Assembly: GCA_045133615.1 (NCBI GenBank) | Contig: JBGUUQ010000149.1 | Location: forward strand, 1-42,677 | Origin: M3 sp045133615 | GTDB taxonomy: Bacteria > Bacteroidota > Bacteroidia > Bacteroidales > Muribaculaceae | DNA: 42,677 nt | Direction of reading: 5' to 3' | Shown: positions 16,901-22,632 of the stretch, piece by piece | Numbering within the stretch: the first letter of the stretch is position 1 | Layout of the letters: each line of letters opens with the position of its first letter | Made by a program: the position numbers and the translations under genes | The notes under the pieces: generated by a model | Databases searched by the model: none | Told to the model about the DNA's origin: nothing | Seen by the model: the letters and a program-made list of their open reading frames with translations, nothing else

Positions 16901-17365
16901 CTACAAAGTGACTTTTTTAAAAAGAGTATCTTATCTCACGAATACGGTCATGGGATGTTCCATCAATACGATTGGATAAACGACGCAGATATAAAAGACA
17001 TCTACGACAAATGGGTTCGTGCTGTAAATATGGATGGAGGTAAGGCGTTAATGGATAAGATAGGGGCAAAACTTAAGTCAATTCCCACATCTGGATATGG
17101 ATATGGATTTGATATATATGAGCAATTAGGTAAAATGTCTGATAGCGCACAAGCTGCTATTAAGAGGCATCCCTTCTTAAAACCAATGGGACATAAAGAA
17201 GGCGTAAATGGATATTTTAAGGAATACGACGCTCAGCTTAATGAAATAATAGCACATACATCAGAGAACCTTTGGATAGGTAATCCTATTTTCAAAGAAA
17301 TAGCCCCAGGATTTTACAAAAAGATGCGGGAGCTTATAGCCAAGAAGTTGGGAATCAAACCTTAA
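13943..17365 (+). CDS. MuF-like minor head protein with intein and C-terminal metallopeptidase domain
   Basis: A 1140-residue multi-part protein. Residues 1-283 plus 623 to about 660 form the Mu gpF-like head morphogenesis domain; once the intein is removed the joint reads GWHPM-CMCYAIPLLKTEDEF, the usual end of the domain. Residues 284-622 are an intein. From about residue 740 to the end lies a separate AT-richer domain with SHEYGHGMFHQ (H999, E1000, H1003), a zincin motif, and a downstream NEIIAHTSENLW that may supply a third ligand. MuF proteins with variable C-terminal toxin domains are a known class of phage polymorphic toxins. The tail domain is therefore probably an effector or a processing protease packaged with the head. 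A convergent small gene follows with a 4-base or smaller overlap. Confidence 0.88.
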   Translation: MAKPKIPNQRKANIEHKKRVERYVALIQKAYDRVADEAARRASLAGIDPDKPFSFDDYPLTKKAIKELQAQLTGDVSAIIMTGTSDEWKESNLVQDLVAKKVLTAYTGTSKGGEQYTRYFETNPESLKAFQQRRDRGMNLSTRVWNLTEQYKAELEDSISAAIAPGTSAMRLAADVKKYLNEPDKRFRRVRDKYGKLQLSKNAEAYHPGQGVYRSSARNAQRLARTEINMAYRTAEQERWKQFDFVVGYEVKTTQNGKHETDICDSLSGKYPKTFKFMGWHPMCYVEDTDVLTDSGWKRFKDVSNNDLILSLNPDTRELEWVSIVARQCYDYNGDVVRFHNRSLDCVVTPEHRMVYLNKSNEEIRYCQAKDFSKGMGGFYRGAQYFGWDEAKFALEGKEVDMDDFCEFMGYYLSDGSLQHGTGVVIAQKKGEPAYDAIISVCERMGYSPNMAEDRICIYNSALNRYLQKFGVCYNKFIPLEIKYASKRQINIFLNAFIKCDGYSRKCKSFIGNRGNTFYSDKDERIYFTISQRLAGDLTELILKVGHRPSFSIQEPKETIKRDGSIIKGNVKCYRISELYSTTATEFSKECISYSGKVYDLTLERNHIMYIRRNGKCFWGSNCMCYAIPLLKTEDEFWNLNDNALSVNEVTDVPQGFKDWVSDNRDRIERAEERGKLPYFLRDNRAEMEKVLHPEKYPVKKTRQELAAERHADRTQDEIAEIQSRWNISREKALNSQLIELQSKISITYDGDIDIIFHGNELKGRSNKERLLKYLKALDTLSDGSQIFVPDQEWKMYHTSDRIKDGLNQDSYSGSDVKHLLSVIKAGVIDRVSKLPFISQLQELYRIKTFDISALPIEWRREYLNVIKGLSSGSSAIRNMVFATSPEANLVAYGINMIELGGNKLAQKFGLSNLSSKTPIQLFTDFEKAIPGYSDSLKSWRSKEFFDSLKYFIPLKTNLNKGCHYMPNGKFGYVHINPNHAETRIRLQSDFFKKSILSHEYGHGMFHQYDWINDADIKDIYDKWVRAVNMDGGKALMDKIGAKLKSIPTSGYGYGFDIYEQLGKMSDSAQAAIKRHPFLKPMGHKEGVNGYFKEYDAQLNEIIAHTSENLWIGNPIFKEIAPGFYKKMRELIAKKLGIKP
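14792..15808 (+). other. Intein with LAGLIDADG homing endonuclease inside the MuF gene
   Basis: Residues 284-622 of the MuF protein (339 aa) are bounded by C284 (MCYVEDTDVLTDSGWK, block A) and N622 before C623 (FWGSN-CMCYA). Block B is seen in VTPEHRM (TxxH) and block F in KVYDLTLERNHIMYIRR. Two LAGLIDADG-type helices, EFMGYYLSDGSL and IFLNAFIKCDGY, mark the homing endonuclease. The residue before the terminal Asn is Ser instead of the common His, a known variation. Removal restores a continuous MuF domain. Base composition is more AT-rich than the flanking extein. Confidence 0.93.
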
Positions 17366-17667
17366 TCTCTAAGGTAAAATACCCAGCGGTCTTTTTCCTT
17401 TCCGGTAGGGTCTTCGGCTTCTACAAAGCATTTGCAAAACTCCTTTGATGTCGCCACTGCTTCACGAAGGACTGATAAGCCATAAACATATTCACTAGAG
17501 GTGATTAGATTATCCTTATACAACTTCTCAAGCCAAAAGGCATCTTTATAGGAGAGATTAAAGGCTGTCGATTTATCTTGATTAATTTCAAGATATCCGA
17601 GCAATTCATCGTAGGACATTTCTTCTACTGAATGGCCTACCTTTTTTTCATAATCGTTTAATTCCAT
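17362..17667 (-). CDS. Small acidic protein, candidate immunity partner of the MuF C-terminal domain
   Basis: A 101-residue protein from ATG 17667 (MELNDYEKKVGHSVEEMSYDELLGYL...EDPTGKEKDRWVFYLRD). It is acidic, helical in its first half, has no signal peptide and matches no family I recognise. Its stop codon overlaps that of the MuF gene on the other strand, so it is the gene physically closest to the metallopeptidase-coding end. It shares the AT-rich composition of that end. These are the features expected of an immunity gene beside a polymorphic toxin tip, but the orientation is opposite to the usual and no activity can be read from the sequence. Confidence 0.6.
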   Translation of the reverse strand: MELNDYEKKVGHSVEEMSYDELLGYLEINQDKSTAFNLSYKDAFWLEKLYKDNLITSSEYVYGLSVLREAVATSKEFCKCFVEAEDPTGKEKDRWVFYLRD

Positions 17668-17671
17668 ATCT

Positions 17672-17977
17672 TCATAATTTAGAATAAGCAATACATCCGA
17701 GTGCTACGGCGGCGATTGCTATTATTATAATCATTACCCGATTAATTGGGTTCGTCAGATTCGAATTCCCGGCGAGATTGTCGCGCCCATCAGGCGCGAG
17801 CCTTGTCGAGTCGGCTTCTCCTCCTTCGATGTAGCCGCCCTTGACAAGACCTTTCCGTTCCAGAGAGCGGGCGCACCGCGAATAGACCTCCGCCGGGAAA
17901 GAGCCAGCGCAACGACCTCCAGAAGCAATGCAGCGCATCATCTTCTTCTCGTTCTTGCTCAATTTGGCTCTTTCCAT
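17672..17977 (-). CDS. Small protein with N-terminal helix-turn-helix-like part and C-terminal membrane segment
   Basis: From ATG 17977 the product has 101 residues; an upstream TTG would extend it across a good promoter and is less likely. The first part (LSKNEKKMMRCIASGG...VYSRCARSLERKGLVKGGYI) resembles a winged helix. The end (NRVMIIIIAIAAVALGCIAYSKL) is a single hydrophobic span of about 18 residues with a short basic tail. It would sit in the inner membrane with the N-terminal part in the cytoplasm. It overlaps the putative immunity gene region by a few bases and is expressed from the promoter at 17987-18017. Confidence 0.65.
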   Translation of the reverse strand: MERAKLSKNEKKMMRCIASGGRCAGSFPAEVYSRCARSLERKGLVKGGYIEGGEADSTRLAPDGRDNLAGNSNLTNPINRVMIIIIAIAAVALGCIAYSKL

Positions 17978-17986
17978 ATCCGGCGG

Positions 17987-18017
17987 CAAAGGTAGTGATA
18001 ATTCTTGAATCCGCAAA
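17987..18017 (-). promoter_or_regulatory. Bacteroidetes-type promoter
   Basis: On the minus strand TTTG (18017-18014), 19 bases, then TACCTTTG (17994-17987) matches TTTG-N19-TAnnTTTG exactly. The expected start lies only a few bases before ATG 17977, so the transcript would be nearly leaderless. It would drive the membrane protein and the putative immunity gene. Confidence 0.7.
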
Positions 18018-18055
18018 TTCCGACCAAACGGCAAAGTTACATCGGCACAATTTAA

Positions 18056-18126
18056 TTTTGGGGGTATGTACCCCCGACATACCCCCTTATACCCCCTTAT
18101 ACCCCCTTATACCCCCTTATATCCCC
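18056..18126 (-). repeat. G5-tract tandem repeat (ACCCCCTTAT x4 on + strand) with hairpin
   Basis: Four perfect 10-base units occupy 18081-18120, with a further C5 at 18071-18075 and a degenerate unit after. On the minus strand this is GGGGG repeated with five-base TATAA spacers, a pattern able to form a G-quadruplex. The last unit joins a hairpin GGGGGT-ACAT-ACCCCC (about 18060-18075). It fills the gap between the MutS-like gene and the promoter at 17987-18017. Confidence 0.8.
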
Positions 18127-18207
18127 TATGTACATAATTAACGCTGATTGCCGACATTACACCCTATCTCGTAGGCTATCGTGATAAACCCAGTGCTATT
18201 GAGCGAC

Positions 18208-18708
18208 TTAATCGAATAGGGATGCTTGCCGAATGGATAATTTGGAACACTCCTCAAACGCCTTAAGCGGAGAAATACCCATCACCCCGGCGAGATGGCG
18301 TATTTCTGCCGTTTTAGCGCGTATCTCATCGAAGATATATAATTTATCAACCAAGGCGGAGAAACTCGTCAGAACGGTGTTTATGGCGTTATAGTCAATG
18401 GTCTTGCGCCTGCGTATGACCTTGCGCTTATGGGATTGCTTTTCGATATCCTCGCATATGGCTACACGGCGACCTGCTCGTACGAGCTTCGGGAGATAGC
18501 TGTCGAGGGCATGGTGCGGGAATCCGGCGAGTTCGATACGGCTTCCATCCCCGGTATCCCTAAAGGTGAGCGTGATACCGAGGATATCGCTTGCATCCTT
18601 GGCATCGTTACTGAATACCTCGTAAAAGTCACCGACGCGAAATAGCAGTATTGCGTCCGGATATTTGAGTTTCAATTGGCGGTAGTGAATATGAATTGGT
18701 GTATTCAT
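18208..18708 (-). CDS. Standalone MutS domain I-like protein
   Basis: A 166-residue protein whose residues 5-95 match the mismatch-recognition N-terminal domain of MutS: YPDAILLFRVGDFYEVFSNDAKDASDILGITLTFRD, then AGFPHHALDSYLPKLVRAGRRVAICEDIE. The family's Phe-x-Glu wedge appears as FYEVF. The MutS connector, lever, clamp and ATPase domains are absent, and the rest is a short basic and helical tail. Such isolated domains are common in Bacteroidales mobile elements. They may bind distorted DNA or interfere with host mismatch repair; this is inference. The ATG is directly preceded by CGCAAG. Confidence 0.85.
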   Translation of the reverse strand: MNTPIHIHYRQLKLKYPDAILLFRVGDFYEVFSNDAKDASDILGITLTFRDTGDGSRIELAGFPHHALDSYLPKLVRAGRRVAICEDIEKQSHKRKVIRRRKTIDYNAINTVLTSFSALVDKLYIFDEIRAKTAEIRHLAGVMGISPLKAFEECSKLSIRQASLFD

Positions 18709-18761
18709 CTTGCGGTATCGGTGTTAAGGTGGGGTGACATGATAGACGCCCCGGTTGATAA

Positions 18762-18920
18762 TTAGGTGAATTGCATTATGATTTTATGGTTTGCGAAGGT
18801 GAGCGAATCGTACGCCTTTTCTGCTTCTTCGATGGTGGCGTATTCACCGAACGTCTGCCATTTTCCGGCATTCCAAAACTGGACTTGATAGAATGATTGC
18901 TTCGTTGTTTTTGTTTCCAT
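18762..18920 (-). CDS. Small hypothetical protein, 52 aa
   Basis: A 52-residue protein (METKTTKQSFYQVQFWNAGKW...). The start at 18920 is chosen because it carries the CGCAAG-ATG context shared by six other genes here; an in-frame upstream ATG does not. The sequence SFYQVQFWNAGKWQTFGEYATIEEAEKAYDSL looks like a small beta-alpha domain of the kind used for strand pairing with partner proteins. No family is recognised. Confidence 0.65.
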   Translation of the reverse strand: METKTTKQSFYQVQFWNAGKWQTFGEYATIEEAEKAYDSLTFANHKIIMQFT

Positions 18921-18968
18921 CTTGCGGTATTTTAGGTGGAGGGCGGCTTTCGCCACCCTCCGGGGTTA

Positions 18969-19364
18969 TTATGCGATGTATGCGCTTGAATTATCCTGAA
19001 TTGCTCGTATTGCTCTCTCGTAAGCGGCGGTGATTGCTATGGCGGTCTGCTCGATTTGCGACTCGTGGTAAAACTTTCCGTCCTTTAGCTTCGTCATGAC
19101 GTGTAGACCGAGTGCTTTGGCGGCGCTCATCACAGCCTTGACTGCCTTTTCGGAAGCCTCGTTGCAGGCATCGTCGAGGTCTGACAATTTGGCAACTGCC
19201 TCGCAGGACTCTTCGTCCAGAACCTCATGCTCCTTGCCGCCGAAAACGCGCTTTACATATACCAGATTCAGTGACTTATCGGCGATAGTAAACGCCTCGT
19301 TGGCCTTGTTCATCTCCTCTACTGCGAGATTCATTTTCTCGATTTTGGTTTTGATTGTCTTCAT
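18969..19364 (-). CDS. Hypothetical helical protein, 131 aa
   Basis: A 131-residue protein made mainly of heptad-like helices (IEKMNLAVEEMNKANEAFTIADKSLNLV; DACNEASEKAVKAVMSAAKALGLHVM), probably a coiled-coil or helical bundle. No family is recognised. It has a full consensus promoter 33 bases upstream (19397-19428) and the CGCAAG-ATG start, so it is probably the first gene of the transcript that also covers the 18762 and MutS-like genes. Confidence 0.75.
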   Translation of the reverse strand: MKTIKTKIEKMNLAVEEMNKANEAFTIADKSLNLVYVKRVFGGKEHEVLDEESCEAVAKLSDLDDACNEASEKAVKAVMSAAKALGLHVMTKLKDGKFYHESQIEQTAIAITAAYERAIRAIQDNSSAYIA

Positions 19365-19396
19365 CTTGCGGTGCTTATTAGATTTTTAATACGACG

Positions 19397-19428
19397 CAAA
19401 ATTATATAATATTTTCCATATCCCCAAA
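19397..19428 (-). promoter_or_regulatory. Bacteroidetes-type promoter cassette, copy A
   Basis: On the minus strand TTTG (19428-19425), 20 bases, then TAATTTTG (19404-19397), followed by CGTCGTA and a leader ending in CACCGCAAG-ATG. Nearly the same 60 bases occur at 22173-22204 and 26851-26882. This 135-base gap holds no gene. Confidence 0.75.
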
Positions 19429-19499
19429 TTTTTCGGTGAAAAAATTTCAGAAAAATTTATCGCAAGGATATAACTTTGTGGGAGTCAAATAGATACGAC

Positions 19500-19742
19500 C
19501 TAAATTTTTTTATTATTCTGATGTGGTTTCGATATCAGTTCTCCGACGATGACACGGCATTTATCGTTATCGAAGACCCCGTTGCGCTGCCATAGATACT
19601 GCGAGAGCGAGGTATATCTCACACCGATTTCTGCCGGGGTGAACACTTGGTATATTGCGGCGACGCTACCGAAATAAAAGTCGGCGCGAACGTCATCAGG
19701 AAGTCCTTTGAGATGGACGTGTACTACTTTTCGTTGACTCAT
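19500..19742 (-). CDS. Hypothetical protein, 80 aa
   Basis: An 80-residue protein (MSQRKVVHVHLKGLPDDVRADFYFGSVAAIYQVFTPAEIG...). The segment FYFGSVAAIYQVFTPAEIGVRYTSLSQYLW resembles the helix-turn-helix-like part of small DNA-binding regulators, but this is weak. Its ATG overlaps the stop of the upstream gene (ATGA), so the two are coupled. Confidence 0.7.
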   Translation of the reverse strand: MSQRKVVHVHLKGLPDDVRADFYFGSVAAIYQVFTPAEIGVRYTSLSQYLWQRNGVFDNDKCRVIVGELISKPHQNNKKI

Positions 19743-20110
19743 AGTTGTTTCTTATAGTTTTCAATTGCGGTATTTAGTACGTCGCGACGGAGTACATCGA
19801 GTTCAAGTTGCCATGTATCAGGGTCGCTACCCCAAGCTACGGTTAGTCTGGATAGCTTATCTGAGTCGCATTCGTTATGCAGTAGACATTCAAGGTCGTC
19901 AATACATGATATCTCATCCGATATTTCGTAATTCGGATAGAAGTTAGAGAGGAATTCGACCTCATCTCCGAGCATAGCCACCTCCTTGAGGGGATATGCC
20001 TTGATTTTGGCAATATCGGTTGCGTCTATCACATATCGGCGACCGAATCGTTCGATAAGCAAGTCGCTTTCGAATACGTTGTTATCATTGGCTCTATAGA
20101 TTGTTGCCAT
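19739..20110 (-). CDS. Hypothetical acidic protein, 123 aa
   Basis: A 123-residue acidic protein (EVEFLSNFYPNYEISDEISCIDDLECLLHNECDSDKLSRL...), with no recognised domain. It is coupled to the downstream 80-residue gene by an ATGA overlap and lies 20 bases after the gene at 20131. Strong negative charge in a small early phage protein is compatible with DNA mimicry, but other evidence for this is lacking. Confidence 0.7.
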   Translation of the reverse strand: MATIYRANDNNVFESDLLIERFGRRYVIDATDIAKIKAYPLKEVAMLGDEVEFLSNFYPNYEISDEISCIDDLECLLHNECDSDKLSRLTVAWGSDPDTWQLELDVLRRDVLNTAIENYKKQL

Positions 20111-20130
20111 ATATTATATGATTATGGTTA

Positions 20131-20529
20131 TTACAAGAAGTTTACGAGAGGCTCGCGAACCAAGTCCCAAGCCCATGAAGGATACTCTTTCGGGCGGCAC
20201 ACCATATCGATGGTAATTTGTTCAGCGTATTGTATGATGGTATCCTTTGCCGTCTTGCTTGAGAACTGCCATACGCCCTCCATATCCTGCTCGGCATATA
20301 TAATCCAATCCTCGCGAGCGGCTTTCTCCACCGCTTCGAATCCGAATTTACGCACCGCCAGCGATGCCTGCTTATTATCCATAAGGTTAAAGATATATGC
20401 TCTGCCCCGGCGGAGCGTGAATTCAAGGTTTTCTGTATCGGAGGCAAAGATGTTGAAAATCTCCGCCGACATAGTTTCGTCGATACTCTCAAAGCGTTCT
20501 TTTACGCCGTCTAACAATGCTCTGTTCAT
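20131..20529 (-). CDS. Hypothetical protein, 132 aa
   Basis: A 132-residue protein (MNRALLDGVKERFESIDETMSAEIFNIFASDTENLEF...) that I do not recognise. It is predicted to be alpha-helical, with tryptophans in the last third (EDWIIYAEQDMEGVWQF and PSWAWDLV). It sits in the same-direction series downstream of the DUF3846 gene, 48 bases from it. Confidence 0.7.
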   Translation of the reverse strand: MNRALLDGVKERFESIDETMSAEIFNIFASDTENLEFTLRRGRAYIFNLMDNKQASLAVRKFGFEAVEKAAREDWIIYAEQDMEGVWQFSSKTAKDTIIQYAEQITIDMVCRPKEYPSWAWDLVREPLVNFL

Positions 20530-20577
20530 ATGGGTATATATTTATATTACTTTGGGTATTTACGCCGTCAGAGGCGT

Positions 20578-20853
20578 TTAAATCTCATTCATTTGACATA
20601 CTACGACATCGCCTACGATATAGTCTGACCAGTGTATCGAGGCGGTCAGCTGCGCAATGGATGTCGCTTCCTCATTGAGGGGCTGACCATGCAGTTTACC
20701 ATGTTCGTTGACCACCATCGCCTGCTCGCCGGGCAGGGGGATGACTTCGATGTATCCGCCGACAAGGTGTTGCATCTCTTCAAGGTCGAAACCTCTTCCG
20801 TCTCGGGGAGACACCATCATCGTCTCCCCGGTTGCTTTGATATATACTGCCAT
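20578..20853 (-). CDS. DUF3846 family protein
   Basis: A 91-residue protein matching DUF3846: IKATGETMMVSPRDGRGFDLEEMQHLVGGYIEVIPLP, then MVVNEHGKLHGQPLNEEAT and the ending DYIVGDVVVCQMNE. The family is widespread in phages and plasmids and usually lies near ArdC-type genes, as here (the ArdC stop is 4 bases upstream of its start). The function is unknown; it may help counter host defence. Confidence 0.85.
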   Translation of the reverse strand: MAVYIKATGETMMVSPRDGRGFDLEEMQHLVGGYIEVIPLPGEQAMVVNEHGKLHGQPLNEEATSIAQLTASIHWSDYIVGDVVVCQMNEI

Positions 20854-20857
20854 GTGA

Positions 20858-21814
20858 TTAATGTTTGATGTCGAATATCATTTTAACTGCCTTATCAGCC
20901 TTTCCGGCGGCTACTACGAACGCCTTCGGGTCATCCTTCAGGAAATTCGCCCATGCCTTGAGGTAGGCGGCGCTGTTTTCGTCCGTGGCCTTTGAGTTGA
21001 TGCCGAGTTTGGCGAGACACGCCGCTGAACCAATTTCGGCTATCAACTCCTCGCGGCTATGCTCCGCTCCGGCGTTATGGACGCCACCTTTGAATCGACT
21101 GAGGCGAGTCTCATGTCCGGTTGAATGAATCAACTCGTGATAGAGTGTCGAGTAGAATTCCGTTGTATCGCTGAACTGCTCGCGGAGAGGTACTACGACC
21201 ATATCCGTTGATGGGCGGTAGAATGCTTGGTCGCTCTTCTGGATGCATAGCGAGATGTGATATCGTTGACAATACGCTTTAGCGACGTTCTCTGCGTCCT
21301 CTTCGATGCGAGGGGTATAGTTCATCACCTCGTTGCTTTTAGCGGCGTAGCGTGGTTTTATTCCCTCGCAGTCGTCGATATGGAATACCCTGTAGTACTT
21401 AAGGATGGGATTCTTCCAAGATACCCATATGCCGACATTCTCATCAGCGTTATCGGTCTGTTTGGTCTCTTCATTGTCGATATCATTCTCGTCATCGAGG
21501 GGCTTGACGACCTTGTATCCGCCGCACTGCCAGAATACGATGATTTCCGATTTAGCACCCTTCTTGACGCGACCGCCCTCCTTCTTCACTTGGTTGAAAG
21601 TGAGGTACTCACCTGCGCGACCACCAAGGAGTATCTGGTTGATGAGCGAGTAGGGCTTGCCGTTGGTATGGCTGATTGCTCCTTCGATACCTGAGATTAC
21701 CCAAGGCATACGCCAAGGATTGATGCCCTGCTCCATGAGGGCGATGAGTTTGTCGGTCACCTGCTGACATATATTCAGCATCTTGTCTGATTTGATTGAT
21801 TTAGTCTGTTTCAT
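20858..21814 (-). CDS. ardC: ArdC-like antirestriction protein (ssDNA-binding domain plus zincin)
   Basis: A 318-residue protein with the ArdC layout. The N-terminal ssDNA-binding domain shows NPWRMPWV, SLINQILL, GEYLTFNQVKKEGGRVKKGAKSEIIVFW. The C-terminal metallopeptidase domain carries YHELIHSTGH (H226, E227, H230) followed by RLSRF and SREELIAEIGSAAC. ArdC proteins enter recipient cells with DNA and protect it from restriction. A poorly conserved acidic insert (DDENDIDNEETKQTDNADEN) separates parts of the first domain. The gene starts with CGCAAG-ATG. Confidence 0.92.
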   Translation of the reverse strand: MKQTKSIKSDKMLNICQQVTDKLIALMEQGINPWRMPWVISGIEGAISHTNGKPYSLINQILLGGRAGEYLTFNQVKKEGGRVKKGAKSEIIVFWQCGGYKVVKPLDDENDIDNEETKQTDNADENVGIWVSWKNPILKYYRVFHIDDCEGIKPRYAAKSNEVMNYTPRIEEDAENVAKAYCQRYHISLCIQKSDQAFYRPSTDMVVVPLREQFSDTTEFYSTLYHELIHSTGHETRLSRFKGGVHNAGAEHSREELIAEIGSAACLAKLGINSKATDENSAAYLKAWANFLKDDPKAFVVAAGKADKAVKMIFDIKH

Positions 21815-21885
21815 CTTGCGAAATGATTTATGGATTGATTTTGAAGTGGGAGGGAAGCCCGAAGACCTCCCTCGGTAATGGTAGA

Positions 21886-22140
21886 TTATTTGAAGTATCC
21901 TCGTCGACTTATTATCTGGTTAAGTCCTGCGGCACTCCAAGAGCATTCACGACCTTCGCCAAATTGGGTTCTTTCGATGAGGAATGGCATAAACCAATTG
22001 CCCTCGGTAGCCGAATCATATTCGGAGATTGCGACTGTGCCTACGCATCCGTCCAACTGCTTTGCGTACTCATTCTCGCCGCTCTTCACGAAGCCATTGG
22101 CGAGCAATTTCTTGATAAGTGATTTTGAAGTCATAGTCAT
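21886..22140 (-). CDS. Hypothetical protein, 84 aa
   Basis: An 84-residue protein (MTMTSKSLIKKLLANGFVKSGENEYAKQLDGCVGTVAISEY...). The first 30 residues resemble a small winged-helix or HicA-like fold opening (KSLIKKLLANGFVKSGE), but the usual HicA histidine is not present. It carries the CGCAAG-ATG start and promoter cassette B 33 bases upstream, and so heads the ArdC/DUF3846 transcript. Confidence 0.7.
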   Translation of the reverse strand: MTMTSKSLIKKLLANGFVKSGENEYAKQLDGCVGTVAISEYDSATEGNWFMPFLIERTQFGEGRECSWSAAGLNQIISRRGYFK

Positions 22141-22172
22141 CTTGCGGTGTTTATTATGTTTGATTTACGACG

Positions 22173-22204
22173 CAAAATTATATAATATTTTCCATATCCC
22201 CAAA
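22173..22204 (-). promoter_or_regulatory. Bacteroidetes-type promoter cassette, copy B
   Basis: Minus strand TTTG (22204-22201), 20 bases, TAATTTTG (22180-22173), then CGTCGTA and a leader ending CACCGCAAG-ATG. Its core is identical to copy A over more than 40 bases. Confidence 0.75.
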
Positions 22205-22338
22205 TTTTTTTCGGCAAAAAATTTTAAAAAATTATCTATTAGGCACTAATCTAATGAAAATCAAAGGATTACACGCTGAAAATTTTTCACCGGGATAGTG
22301 GATGCAATACGCTGATATACAGGCATTATCGCGATTCT

Positions 22339-22392
22339 GGCGGCATTCCCGTCCGGGGTGAGGGGTGGATATCCGGCGCGGGATATGCCGCC
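22339..22392. other. Long GC-rich hairpin in a gene-free stretch
   Basis: GGCGGCAT (22339-22346) is the exact inverse of ATGCCGCC (22385-22392), and next to it CCCGTCCGG can pair partly with the CCGGCGCGGG inside. No T-run follows on either strand. It lies 20 bases past the stop of the small gene at 22411 in the 270-base gap before cassette B. It may be an RNA-processing or terminator-like structure. Confidence 0.5.
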
Positions 22393-22410
22393 GAAACGCG
22401 TCTATTAGTG

Positions 22411-22632
22411 TCAGTGGGTATTATTCTTCTCGTTGATGATTAGGTCGAGGAATTCAACCACTTCATGGATTTGGGACATGGACTTGAGGATTATTTCAGC
22501 GCGAATCTCATCGCTCTCAATGAGAATGGCATTGGCGAGATTGAGACCTGTCATCTTTAGCGAGTTTGCGAGGTCACGGATGTCGCTGAACTCATCGTAG
22601 CGAGCGATTATCTCATTTATTTTGCTTTCTAT
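22411..22632 (-). CDS. Small helical protein, start uncertain (ATA?)
   Basis: The frame reads ESKINEIIARYDEFSDIRDLANSLKMTGLNLANAILIESDEIRAE... and ends at TGA 22411-22413. It opens directly after a stop and has no ATG, GTG or TTG until ATG 22554. However, ATA at 22632-22630 overlaps the KilA-N stop as ATAG, the same geometry as the ATGA overlaps elsewhere in the window. From ATA the protein has 73 residues; from ATG 22554 it has 47. The amphipathic composition looks like coding sequence throughout. No family is recognised. Confidence 0.45.
   Translation of the reverse strand: MESKINEIIARYDEFSDIRDLANSLKMTGLNLANAILIESDEIRAEIILKSMSQIHEVVEFLDLIINEKNNTH

Noticed and set aside
18000..18208. Attachment site or integrase remnant
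   Set aside because: No integrase, tRNA fragment or direct repeat bordering a boundary was found; the repeat here is the G5 array.
21257..21694. + strand open frame across the ArdC gene
   Set aside because: ArdC motifs are unmistakable on the minus strand; the + frame has no domain, start context or neighbour.
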